From assembly GCF_000003605.2 (NCBI RefSeq), contig NW_003155066.1, forward strand, positions 1-31,444: a stretch of DNA of 31,444 nt, in the 5' to 3' direction. Made by a program: the position numbers and the translations under genes. The notes beneath the pieces are model-generated. The model was not told where the DNA came from. It saw only the letters and a program-made list of their open reading frames with translations, and did not search any database. Positions 11,435-24,576 of the stretch are shown in pieces. The stretch's first letter is position 1, and each line of letters opens with the position of its first letter. The DNA comes from Saccoglossus kowalevskii (taxonomy: Eukaryota > Hemichordata > Enteropneusta > Harrimaniidae).

Positions 11435-13525
11435 AAATCTGGAGTATATACATGTATTGCTAAGAGTGCATTACATGATGGAGATAGAAGTGCATCAACT
11501 ACAATTAGTATAGATGTACAATGTAAGTATATCGCAATTAATAATATTCAGAGAGATAAATCTGGAGTATATACATGTATTGCTAAGAGTGCATTACATG
11601 ATGGAGACAGAAGTGCATCAACTACAATTAGTATAGATGTACAATGTAAGTATATCGCAATTAATAATATTCAGAGAGATAAATCTGGAGTATATACATG
11701 TATTGCTAAGAGTGCATTACATGATGGAGACAGAAGTGCATCATCTACAATTAGTATAGATGTACAATGTAAGTATATCACAATTAATAATATTCAGAGA
11801 GATAAATCTGGAGTATATACATGTATTGCTAAGAGTGCATTACATGATGGAGACAGAAGTGCATCAACTACAATTAGTATAGATGTACAATGTAAGTATA
11901 TCACAATTAATAATATTCAGAGAGATAAATCTGGAGTATATACATGTATTGCTAAGAGTGCATTACATGATGGAGACAGAAGTGCATCAACTACAATTAG
12001 TATAGATGCACAATGTAAGTATATCACAATTAATAATATTCAGAGAGATAAATCTGGAGTATATACATGTATTGCTAAGAGTACATTACATGATGGAGAC
12101 AGAAGTGTATCAACTACAATTAGTATAGATGTACAATGTAAGTATATCACAATTAATAATATTCAGAGAGATAAATCTGGAGTATATACATGTATTGCTA
12201 AGAGTGCATTACATGATGGAGACAGAAGTGCATCAACTACAATTAGTATAGATGTACAATGTAAGTATATCACAATTAATAATATTCAGAGAGATAAATC
12301 TGGAGTATATACATGTATTGCTAAGAGTACATTACATGATGGAGACAGAAGTGCATCAACTACAATTAGTATAGATGTACAATGTAAGTATATCACAATT
12401 AATACTATTCAGAGAGATAAATCTGGAGTATATACATGTATTGCTAAGAGTGCATTACATGATGGAGACAGAAGTGCATCAACTACAATTAGTATAGATG
12501 TACAATGTAAGTATATCACAATTAATAATATTCAGAGAGATAAATCTGGAGTATATACATGTATTGCCAAGAGTGCATTACATGATGGAGACAGAAGTGC
12601 ATCAACTACAATTAGTATAGATGTACAATGTAAGTATATCACAATTAATAATATTCAGAGAGATAAATCTGGAGTATATACATGTATTGCTAAGAGTGCA
12701 TTACATGATGGAGACAGAAGTGCATCAACTACAATTAGTATAGATGTACAATGTAAGTATATCACAATTAATAATATTCAGAGAGATAAACCTGGAGTAT
12801 ATACATGTATTGCTAAGAGTACATTACATGATGGAGATAGAAGTGTATCAACTACAATTAGTATAGATGTACAATGTAAGTATATCACAATTAATAATAT
12901 TCAGAGAGATAAATCTGGAGTATATACATGTAATGCTAAGAGTGCATTACATGATGGAGATAGAAGTGCATCAACTACAATTAGTATAGATGTACAGTGT
13001 AAGTATATCACATTTAATAATATTCAGAGAGATAAATCTGGAGTATATACATGTATTGCTAAAAGTGCATTACATGATGGAGACAGAAGTGCATCAACTA
13101 CAATTAGTATAGATGTACAATGTAAGTATATCACAATTAATAATATTCAGAGAGATAAATCTGGAGTATATACATGTATTGCTAAGAGTGGATTACATGA
13201 TGGAGACAGAAGTGCATCAACTACAATTAGTATAGATGTACAATGTAAGTATATCACAATTAATAATATTCAGAGAGATAAATCTGGAGTATATACAAGT
13301 ATTGCTAAGAGTGCATTACATGATGGAGACAGAAGTGCATCAACTACAATTAGTATAGATGTACAATGTAAGTATATCACAATTAATAATATTCAGAGAG
13401 ATAAATCTGGAGTATATACAAGTATTGCTAAGAGTGCATTACATGATGGAGACAGAAGTGCATCAACTACAATTAGTATAGATGTACAATGTAAGTATAT
13501 CACAATTAATAATATTCAGAGATAA
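11435..13525 (+). other. Stop-free run of 17 units with perfect 123-bp spacing
   Basis: Donors from 11523 to 13491 are 16 x 123 bp apart, with no nonsense change. The run starts and ends at AG-loss units; two such units, ending at 11156 and 11523, are only three units apart. It contains block B modules at 12261-12630 and 12753-13122. Like the other runs it has no acceptor or unique sequence of its own. Confidence 0.6.
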
Positions 13526-13612
13526 ATCTGGAGTATATACATGTATTACTAAGAGTGCATTACATGATGGAGATAGAAGTGCATCAACTACAATTAGTAT
13601 AGATTTACAATG
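13122..13612 (+). repeat. Higher-order block D, copy 1 (490 bp)
   Basis: A GTGGATTACATG unit is followed by two ATACAAGTATTGC units (strand-F Cys changed to Ser in the exon frame) and a 121-bp unit with ACTAAG and GATTTACAATG. The four-unit block is repeated exactly in order at 21257-21747, and a shortened version is at 5382-5749. Confidence 0.85.
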
Positions 13613-14594
13613 TAAGTTTATCACAATTAATAATATTCAGAGAGATAATCTGGAGTATATACATGTATTGCTAAGAGTGCATTACATGATGGAGACAGAA
13701 GTGCATCAACTACAATTAGTATAGATGTACAATGTAAGTATATATCACAATTAATAATATTCAGAGAGATAAATCTGGAGTATATACATGTATTACTAAG
13801 AGTGCATTACATGATGGAGATAGAAGTGCATCAACTACAATTAGTATAGATGTACAATGTAAGTATATCACAATTAATAATATTCAGAGAGATAAATCTG
13901 GAGTATATACAAGTATTGCTAAGAGTGCATTACATGATGGAGACAGAAGTGCATCAACTACAATTAGTATAGATGTACAATGTAAGTATATCACAATTAA
14001 TAATATTCAGAGATAAATCTGGAGTATATACATGTATTACTAAGAGTGCATTACATGATGGAGATAGAAGTGCATCAACTACAATTAGTATAGATGTACA
14101 ATGTAAGTATATCACAATTAATAATATTCAGAGAGATAAATCTGGAGTATATACATGTATTGCTAAGAGTGCATTACATGATGGAGACAGAAGTGCATCA
14201 ACTACAATTAGTATAGATGTACAATGTAAGTATATCACAATTAATAATATTCAGAGAGATAAATCTGGAGTATATACATGTATTGCTAAGAGTGCATTAC
14301 ATGATGGAGACAGAAGTGTATCAACTACAATTAGTATAGATGTACAATGTAAGTATATCACAATTAATAATATTCAGAGAGATAAATCTGGAGTATATAC
14401 ATGTATTGCTAAGAGTGCATTACATGATGGAGACAGAAGTGCATCAACTACAATTAGTATAGATGTACAATGTAAGTATATCACAATTAATAATATTCAG
14501 AGAGATAAATCTGGAGTATATACATGTATTGCTAAGAGTGCATTACATGATGGAGACAGAAGTGCATCAACTACAATTAGTATAGATGTACAAT

Positions 14595-14623
14595 GTAAGT
14601 ATATCACAATTAATAATATTTAG
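14595..14623 (+). other. Point nonsense change TAG in the array frame
   Basis: ATATTTAGAGAGATAAACC replaces ATATTCAGAGAGATAAACC, so Gln becomes TAG at 14621-14623. It is one of few frame closures not caused by an indel. Others are TGA in CATAATTGAGAT near 7183, TGA over a mutated donor at 16813-16815, and TAG in GTATAGACATG at 2234, 7396 and 17227. Confidence 0.85.
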
Positions 14624-16069
14624 AGAGATAAACCTGGAGTATATACATGTATTGCTAAGAGTACATTACATGATGGAGATAGAAGTGTATCAACTACAAT
14701 TAGTATAGATGTACAATGTAAGTATATCACAATTAATAATATTCAGAGAGATAAATCTGGAGTATATACATGTAATGCTAAGAGTGCATTACATGATGGA
14801 GATAGAAGTGCATCAACTACAATTAGTATAGATGTACAGTGTAAGTATATCACATTTAATAATATTCAGAGAGATAAATCTGGAGTATATACATGTATTG
14901 CTAAAAGTGCATTACATGATGGAGACAGAAGTGCATCAACTACAATTAGTATAGATGTACAATGTAAGTATATCACAATTAATAATATTCAGAGAGATCA
15001 ATCTGGAGTATATACATGTAATGCTAAGAGTGCATTACATGATGGAGACAGAAGTGCATCAACTACAATTAGTATAGATGTACAATGTAAGTATATCACA
15101 ATTAATAATATTCAGAGAGATAAATCTGGAGTATATACATGTATTGCTAAGAGTGCATTACATGATGAAGACAGAAGTGCATCAACTACAATTAGTATAG
15201 ATGTACAATGTAAGTATATCACAATTTAATAATATTCAGAGATAAATCTGGAGTATATACATGTATTGCTAAGAGTGCATTACACGATGGAGATAGAAGT
15301 GCATCAACTACAATTAGTATAGATGTACAATGTAAGTATATCACAATTAATAATATTCAGAGAGATAAATCTGGAGTATATACATGTATTGCTAAGAGTG
15401 CATTACATGATGGAGATAGAAGTGCATCAACTACAATTAGTATAGATGTACAATGTAAGTATATCACAATTAATAATATTCAGAGAGATAAATCTGGAGT
15501 ATATACATGTATAGCTAAGAGTGCATTACATGATGGAGATAGAAGTGCATCAACTACAATTAGTATAGATGTACAATGTAAGTATATCACAATTAATAAT
15601 ATTCAGAGAGATAAATCTGGAGTATATACATGTATTGCTAAAAGTGCATCACATGATGGAGACAGAAGTGCATCAACTACAATTAGTATAGATGTACAAT
15701 GTAAGTATATAACAATTAATAATATTCAGAGAGATAAATCTGGAGTATATACATGTATTGCTAAGAGTGCATTACATGATGGAGACAGAAGTGCATCAAC
15801 TACAATTAGTATAGATGTACAATGTAAGTATATCACAATTAATAATATTCAGAGAGATAAATCTGGAGTATATACATGTATTGCTAAGAGTGCATTACAT
15901 GATGGAGATAGAAGTGCATCAACTACAATTAGTATAGATGTACAATGTAAGTATATCACAATTAATAATATTCAGAGAGATAAATCTGGAGTATATACAT
16001 GTATTGCTAAGAGTGCATTACATGATGGAGACAGAAGTGCATCAACTACAATTAGTATAGATGTACAAT

Positions 16070-17303
16070 GTAAGTATATCACAATTAATAATATACAGAG
16101 AGATAATCTGGAGTACCGGTATATACATGTATTGCTAAGAGTGCATTACATGATGGAGACAGAAGTGTATCAACTACAATTAGTATAGATGTACAATGTA
16201 AGTATATCACTATTAATTAATATACAGAAAGATAAATCTGGAGTATATACATGTATTGCTAATAGTGCATTACATGATGGAGACAGAAGTGCATTAACTA
16301 CAATTAGTATAGATGTACAATGTAAGTATACCACAATTAATAATATTCAGATAGTTAAATCTGGAGTATATACATGTATTACTAAGAGTGCATTACATGA
16401 TGGAGATAGAAGTGCATCAACTACAATTAGTATAGATGTACAATGTAAGTATATCACAATTAATAATATTCAGAGAGATAAATCTGGAGTATATACATGT
16501 ATTACTAAGAGTGCATTACATGATGGAGATAGAAGTGCATCAACTACAATTAGTATAGATGTACAATGTAAGTATATCACAATTAATAATATTCAGAGAG
16601 ATAAATCTGGAGTATATACATGTATTACTAAGAGTGCATTACATGATGGAGATAGAAGTGCATCAACTACAATTAGTATAGATGTACAATGTAAGTATAT
16701 CACAATTAATAATATTCAGAGAGATAAATCTGGAGTATATACATGTATTGCTAAGAGTGTATTACACGATGGAGACAGAAGTGCATCAACTACAATTAGT
16801 ATAGATGTACAATGAAAGTATACCACAATTAATAATATTCAGATAGATAAATCTGGAGTATATACATGTATTACTAAGAGTGCATTACATGATGGAGATA
16901 GAAGTGCATCAACTACAATTAGTATAGATGTACAATGTAAGTATATCACAATTAATAATATTCAGAGAGATAAATCTGGAGTATATACATGTATTGCTAA
17001 GAGTGCATCACATGATGGAGACAGAAGTGCATCAACTACAATTAGTATAGATGTACAATGTAAGTATATCACAATTAATAATATTCAGAGATAAATCTGG
17101 AGTATATACATGTATTGCTAAGAGTACATTACATGATGGAGACAGAAGTGAGCAACTACGATTAGTATAGATGTACAATGTAAGTATATCACAATTAATA
17201 ATATTCAGAGAGATAAATCTGGAGTATAGACATGTATTGCTAAGAGTGTATTACACGATGGAGACAGAAGTGCATCAACTACAATTATTATAGATGTACA
17301 ATG
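16070..17303 (+). repeat. Higher-order block A, copy 2 (ten units)
   Basis: This copy repeats the order seen at 1201-2310: the ACCGGT insertion (16115-16120), the CAGATAGTTAAATC unit, ACTAAG units, a GTATTACACG unit, a GCATCACATG unit, a 120-bp unit and a TAG unit. It has one additional ACTAAG unit and a donor mutated to GAAAGT at 16814. The two copies lie about 14.9 kb apart. They are the only places with ACCGGT. Confidence 0.85.
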
Positions 17304-17425
17304 TAAGTATATCACAATTAATAATATTCAGAGAGATAAATCTGGAGTATATACATGTATTGCTAAGAGTGCATTACATGATGGAGATAGAAGTGAATCA
17401 ACTACAATTAGTATAGATGTACAAT

Positions 17426-17676
17426 GTATAATTATATCACGATTAATAATATTCAGAGAGATAAATCTGGAGTATATACATGTATTGCTAAGAGTGCATT
17501 ACACGATGGAGACAGAAGTGCATCAACTACAATTAGTATAGATGTACAATGTATAATTATATCACGATTAATAATATTCAGAGAGATAAATCTGGAGTAT
17601 ATACATGTATTGCTAAGAGTGCATTACACGATGGAGACAGAAGTGCATCAACTACAATTAGTATAGATGTACAATG
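17426..17676 (+). repeat. Two adjacent 125-bp units with a destroyed donor
   Basis: Both units begin GTATAATTATATCACGATT in place of GTAAGTATATCACAATT (+2 bp), so the strong donor is replaced by GTATAA. They are nearly identical. The +2 shift sends the exon frame to a TAG within the same unit unless a later shift corrects it. This pair is the apparent source, or a relative, of the 248-bp dimers that follow. Confidence 0.9.
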
Positions 17677-18167
17677 TAAGTATATCACAATTAATATTAT
17701 TCAGAGAGATAAATCTGGAGTATATACATGTATTACTAAGAGTACATTACATGATGGAGATAGAAGTGTATCAACTACAATTAGTATAGATGTACAATGT
17801 AAGTATATCACAATTAATAATATACAGAGAGATAAATCTGGAGTATGTACATGTATTGCTAAGAGTGCATTACATGATGGAGATAGAAGTGCATCAACTA
17901 CAATTAGTATAGATGTACAATGTAAGTATATCACAATTAATAATATTCAGAGAGATAAATCTGGAGTATGTACATGTATTGCTAAGAGTGCATTACATGA
18001 TGGAGATAGAAGTGAATCAACTACAATTAGTATAGATGTACAATGTAAGTATATCACAATTAATAATATTCAGAGAGATAAATCTGGAGTACATACATGT
18101 ATTGCTAAGAGTGCATTACATGATGGAGACAGAAGTGTATCAACTACAATTAGTATAGATGTACAAT

Positions 18168-19160
18168 GTATAATTATATCACGATTAATAATATTCAGAG
18201 AGATAAATCTGGAGTATATACATGTATTGCTAAGAGTGCATTACACGATGGAGACAGAAGTGCATCAACTACAATTAGTATAGATGTACAATGTAAGTAT
18301 ATCACAATTAATATTATTCAGAGAGATAAATCTGGAGTATATACATGTATTGCTAAGAGTGCATTACATGATGGAGACAGAAGTGCATCAACTACAATTA
18401 GTATAGATGTACAATGTATAATTATATCACGATTAATAATATTCAGAGAGATAAATCTGGAGTATATACATGTATTGCTAAGAGTGCATTACACGATGGA
18501 GACAGAAGTGCATCAACTACAATTAGTATAGATGTACAATGTAAGTATATCACAATTAATATTATTCAGAGAGATAAATCTGGAGTATATACATGTATTG
18601 CTAAGAGTGCATTACATGATGGAGACAGAAGTGCATCAACTACAATTAGTATAGATGTACAATGTATAATTATATCACGATTAATAATATTCAGAGAGAT
18701 AAATCTGGAGTATATACATGTATTGCTAAGAGTGCATTACACGATGGAGACAGAAGTGCATCAACTACAATTAGTATAGATGTACAATGTAAGTATATCA
18801 CAATTAATAATATTCAGAGAGATAAATCTGGAGTATATACATGTATTGCTAAGAGTGCATTACATGATGGAGACAGAAGTGCATCAACTACAATTAGTAT
18901 AGATGTACAATGTATAATTATATCACGATTAATAATATTCAGAGAGATAAATCTGGAGTATATACATGTATTGCTAAGAGTGCATTACACGATGGAGACA
19001 GAAGTGCATCAACTACAATTAGTATAGATGTACAATGTAAGTATATCACAATTAATATTATTCAGAGAGATAAATCTGGAGTATATACATGTATTGCTAA
19101 GAGTGCATTACATGATGGAGACAGAAGTGCATCAACTACAATTAGTATAGATGTACAATG
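18168..19160 (+). repeat. 248-bp higher-order dimer, four copies
   Basis: Donor-equivalent sites at 18168, 18416, 18664, 18912 and 19160 are exactly 248 bp apart. Each dimer is a 125-bp unit (GTATAATTATATCACGATT, GCATTACACGATGG) followed by a 123-bp unit with a normal GTAAGT and, in three of four, AATATTATTCAG. Intact donors therefore occur only every second unit. The near identity of the copies marks this as one of the youngest amplifications in the window. Confidence 0.95.
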
Positions 19161-19280
19161 TAAGTATATCACAATTAATAATATTCAGAGATAAATCTGG
19201 AGTATGTACATGTATTGCTAAAAGTGCATCACATGATGGACACAGAAGTGGATCAACTACAATTAGTATAGATGTACAAT

Positions 19281-20265
19281 GTAAGTATATCACAATTAAT
19301 AATAATCAGAGAGATAAATCTGGAGTATGTACATGTGTTGCTAAGAGTGCATTACATGATGGAGACAGAAGTGCATCAACTACAATTAGTATAGATGTAC
19401 AATGTAAGTATATCACAATTAATAATATTCAGAGAGATAAATCTGGAGTATATACATGTATTGCTAAGAGTGCATTACATAATGGAGACAGAAGTGTATC
19501 AACTACAATTAGTATAGATGTACAGTGTAAGTATACCACAATTAATAATATTCAGAGAGATAAATCTGGAGTATGTACATGTATTGCTAAGAGTGCATTA
19601 CATGATGGAGATAGAAGTGGATCAACTACAATTAGTATAGATGTACAGTGTAAGTATATCACAATTAATAATATTCAGAGAGATAAATCTGGAGTATGTA
19701 CATGTATTGCTAAGAGTGCATTACATGATGGAGATAGAAGTGGATCAACTACAATTAGTATAGATGTACAATGTAAGTATATCACAATTAATAATAATCA
19801 GAGAGATAAATCTGGAGTATGTACATGTGTTGCTAAGAGTGCATTACATGATGGAGACAGAAGTGCATCAACTACAATTAGTATAGATGTACAATGTAAG
19901 TATATCACAATTAATAATATTCAGAGAGATAAATCTGGAGTATATACATGTATTGCTAAGAGTGCATTACATAATGGAGACAGAAGTGTATCAACTACAA
20001 TTAGTATAGATGTACAATGTAAGTATATCACAATTAATAATATTCAGAGAGATAAATCTGGAGTATGTACATGTGTTGCTAAGAGTGCATTACATGATGG
20101 AGACAGAAGTGTATCAACTACAATTAGTATAGATGTACAATGTAAGTATATCACAATTAATAATATTCAGAGAGATAAATCTGGAGTATATACATGTATT
20201 GCTAAGAGTGCATTACATAATGGAGACAGAAGTGTATCAACTACAATTAGTATAGATGTACAATG
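19281..20265 (+). repeat. Four-unit higher-order repeat (2 x 492 bp) rich in GTATGTACATG
   Basis: 19281-19773 and 19773-20265 share an AATAATCAG unit with GTATGTACATGTGTTGC, followed by a CATAATGG unit with GTATCAAC; the third unit of each copy also carries GTATGTACATG, while the fourth differs. GTATGT changes Tyr to Cys before the Ig Cys. All spacings are exactly 123 bp. The next unit, ending at 20396, is 131 bp because of an 8-bp tandem duplication (CAATTAGT) at about 20366-20381. Confidence 0.8.
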
Positions 20266-21256
20266 TAAGTATATCACAATTAATAATATTCAGAGAGATA
20301 AATCTGGAGTACATACATGTGTTGCTAAGAGTGCATTACATGATGGAGACAGAAGTGCATCAACTACAATTAGTCAATTAGTATAGATGTACAATGTAAG
20401 TATATCACAATTAATAATATTCAGAGTGATAAATCTGGAGTATATACATGTATTGCTAAGAGTGCATTACATAATGGAGACAGAAGTGCATCAACTACAA
20501 TTAGTATAGATGTACAGTGTAAGTATATCACAATTAATAATATTCAGAGAGATAAATCTGGAGTATGTACATGTATTGCTAAGAGTGCATTACATGATGG
20601 AGATAGAAGTGAATCAACTACAATTAGTATAGATGTACAATGTAAGTATATCACAATTAATAATATTCAGAGAGATAAATCTGGAGTACATACATGTATT
20701 GCTAAGAGCGCATTACATGATGGAGACAGAAGTGTATCAACTACAATTAGTATAGATGTACAATGTATGTATATCACAATTAATAATATTCAGAGAGATA
20801 AATCTGGAGTATATACATGTATTGCTAAGAGTGCATTACATGATGGAGATAGAAGTGCATCAACTACAATTAGTATAGATGTACAATGTAAGTATATCAC
20901 AATTAATAATATTCAGAGAGATAAATCTGGAGTATATACATGTATTGCTAAGAGTGCATTACATGATGGAGATAGAAGTGCATCAACTACAATTAGTATA
21001 GATGTACAATGTAAGTATACCACAATTAATAATATTCAGATAGATAAATCTGGAGTATATACATGTATTACTAAGAGTGCATTACATGATGGAGATAGAA
21101 GTGTATCAACTACAATTAGTATAGATGTACAATGTAAGTATATCACAATTAATAATATTCAGAGAGATAAATCTGGAGTATATACATGTAATGCTAAGAG
21201 TGCATTACATGATGGAGATAGAAGTGCATCAACTACAATTAGTATAGATGTACAAT

Positions 21257-21747
21257 GTAAGTATATCACAATTAATAATATTCAGAGAGATAAATCTGGA
21301 GTATATACATGTATTGCTAAGAGTGGATTACATGATGGAGACAGAAGTGCATCAACTACAATTAGTATAGATGTACAATGTAAGTATATCACAATTAATA
21401 ATATTCAGAGAGATAAATCTGGAGTATATACAAGTATTGCTAAGAGTGCATTACATGATGGAGACAGAAGTGCATCAACTACAATTAGTATAGATGTACA
21501 ATGTAAGTATATCACAATTAATAATATTCAGAGAGATAAATCTGGAGTATATACAAGTATTGCTAAGAGTGCATTACATGATGGAGACAGAAGTGCATCA
21601 ACTACAATTAGTATAGATGTACAATGTAAGTATATCACAATTAATAATATTCAGAGATAAATCTGGAGTATATACATGTATTACTAAGAGTGCATTACAT
21701 GATGGAGATAGAAGTGCATCAACTACAATTAGTATAGATTTACAATG
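21257..21747 (+). repeat. Higher-order block D, copy 2 (490 bp)
   Basis: It has the same order as 13122-13612: a GTGGATTACATG unit, two ATACAAGTATTGC units, and a 121-bp unit with ACTAAG and GATTTACAATG. The copies are 8,135 bp apart. The flanking units differ, so the duplicated segment is about this size. Confidence 0.85.
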
Positions 21748-23455
21748 TAAGTATATCACAATTAATAATATTCAGAGAGATAAATCTGGAGTATATACAT
21801 GTATTGCTAAGAGTGCATTACATGATGGAGACAGAAGTGCATCAACTACAATTAGTATAGATGTACAATGTAAGTATATCACAATTAATAATATTCAGAG
21901 AGATAAATCTGGAGTATATACATGTATTGCTAAGAGTGCATTACATGATGGAGACAGAAGTGTATCAACTACAATTAGTATAGATGTACAATGTAAGTAT
22001 ATCACAATTAATAATATTCAGAGAGATAAATCTGGAGTATATACATGTATTGCTAAGAGTGCATTACATGATGGAGACAGAAGTGTATCAACTACAATTA
22101 GTATAGATGTACAATGTAAGTATATCACAATTAATAATATTCAGAGAGATAAATCTGGAGTATATACATGTATTGCTAAGAGTACATTACATGATGGAGA
22201 CAGAAGTGTATCAACTACAATTAGTATAGATGTACAATGTAAGTATATCACAATTAATAATATTCAGAGAGATAAATCTGGAGTATGTACATGTATTGCT
22301 AAGAGTACATTACATGATGGAGATAGAAGTGCATCAACTACAATTAGTATAGATGTACAATGTAAGTATATCGCAATTAATAATATTCAGAGAGATAAAT
22401 CTGGAGTATATACATGTATTGCTAAGAGTGCATTACATGATGGAGACAGAAGTACATCAACTACAATTAGTATAGATGTACAATGTAAGTATATCACAAT
22501 TAATAATATTCAGAGAGATAAATCTGGAGTATATACATGTATTGCTAAGAGTGCATTACATAATGGAGACAGAAGTGCATCAACTACGATTAGTATAGAT
22601 GTACAATGTAAGTATATCACAATTAATAATATTCAGAGAGATAAATCTGGAGTATATACATGTATTGCTAAGAGTGCATTACATGATGGAGACAGAAGTG
22701 TATCAACTACAATTAGTATAGATGTACAATGTAAGTATATCACAATTAATAATATTCAGAGAGATAAATCTGGAGTATATACATGTATTGCTAAGATTGC
22801 ATTACATGATGGAGATAGAAGTGCATCAACTACAATTAGTATAGATGTACAATGTAAGTATATCACAATTAATAATATTAAGAGAGGTAAATCTGGAGTA
22901 TATACATGTATTGCTAAGAGTGCATCACATGATGGAGACAGAAGTGCATCAACTACATTTAGTATAGATGTACAATGTAAGTATATCACAATTAATAATA
23001 TTAAGAGAGATAAATCTGGAGTATATACATGTATTGCTAAGAGTGCATTACATGATGAAGACAAAAGTGCATCAACTACTATTAGTATAGATGTACAATG
23101 TAAGTATATCACAATTAATAATATTCAGATAGATAAATATGGAGTATATACATGCATTACTAAGAGTGCATTACATGATGGAGATAGAAGTGCATCAACT
23201 ACAATTAGTATAGATGTACAATGTAAGTATATCACAATTAATAATATTAAGAGAGATAAATCTGGAGTATATACACGTATTACTAAGAGTGCATTACATG
23301 ATGGAGATAGAAGTGCATCAACTACAATTAGTATAAATGTACAATGTAAGTATATCACAATTGATAATATTCAGAGAGATAAATCTGGAGTATGTACATG
23401 TATTGCTAAGAGTGCATTACATGATGGAGACAGAAGTGTATCAACTACTTTTTAG
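21659..23455 (+). other. Stop-free run of about 14 units
   Basis: Donors from 21747 to 23346 are 13 x 123 bp apart. The run ends where ACTACTTTTTAGTATAG (+1) closes the frame. Units from 22854 to 23346 carry AAGAG in place of CAGAG and other rare changes, so this part is older or less homogenised than its neighbours. Confidence 0.6.
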
Positions 23456-24576
23456 TATAGATGTACAATGTATGTATATCACAATTAATAATATTCAGAG
23501 AGATAAATCTGGAGTATATACATGTATTGCTAAGAGTGCATTACATGATGGTGATAGAAGTGCATCAACTACAATTAGTATAGATGTACAATGTAAGTAT
23601 ATCACAATTAATAATATTCAGAGAGATAAATCTGGAGTATATACATGTATTGCTAAGAGTGCATTACATGATGGAGATAGAAGTGCATCAACTACAATTA
23701 GTATAGATGTACAATGTAAGTATACCACAATTAATAATATTCAGATAGATAAATCTGGAGTATATACATGTATTACTAAGAGTGCATTACATGATGGAGA
23801 TAGAAGTGCATCAACTACAATTAGTATAGATGTACAATGTAAGTATATCACCATTAATAATATTCAGAGAGATAAATCTGGAGTATATACATGTATTGCT
23901 AAGAGTGTATTACACGATGGAGACAGAAGTGCATCAACTACAATTAGTATAGATGTACAATGTAAGTATACCACAATTAATAATATTCAGATAGATAAAT
24001 CTGGAGTATATACATGTATTACTAAGAGTGCATTACGTGATGGAGATAGAAGTGCATCAACTACAATTAGTATAGATGTACAATGTAAGTATATCACAAT
24101 TAATAATATTCAGAGAGATAAATCTGGAGTATATACATGTATTGCTAAGAGTGCATTACATAATGGAGACAGAAGTGCATCAACTACAATTAGTATAGAT
24201 GTACAGTGTAAGTATATCACAATTAATAATATTCAGAGAGATAAATCTGGAGTATATACATGTATTGCTAAGAGTGCATTACATGATGGAGATAGAAGTG
24301 GATCAACTACAATTAGTATAGATGTACAATGCAAGTATATCACAATTAATAATATTCAGAGAGATAAATCTGGAGTATATACATGTATTGCTAAGAGTGC
24401 ATTACATGATGGAGACAGAAGTGTATCAACTACAATTAGTATAGATGTACAATGTATGTATATCACAATTAATAATATTCAGAGAGATAAATCTGGAGTA
24501 TATACATGTATTGCTAAGAGTGCATTACATGATGGAGACAGAAGTGCATCAACTACAATTAGTATAGATGTACAAT

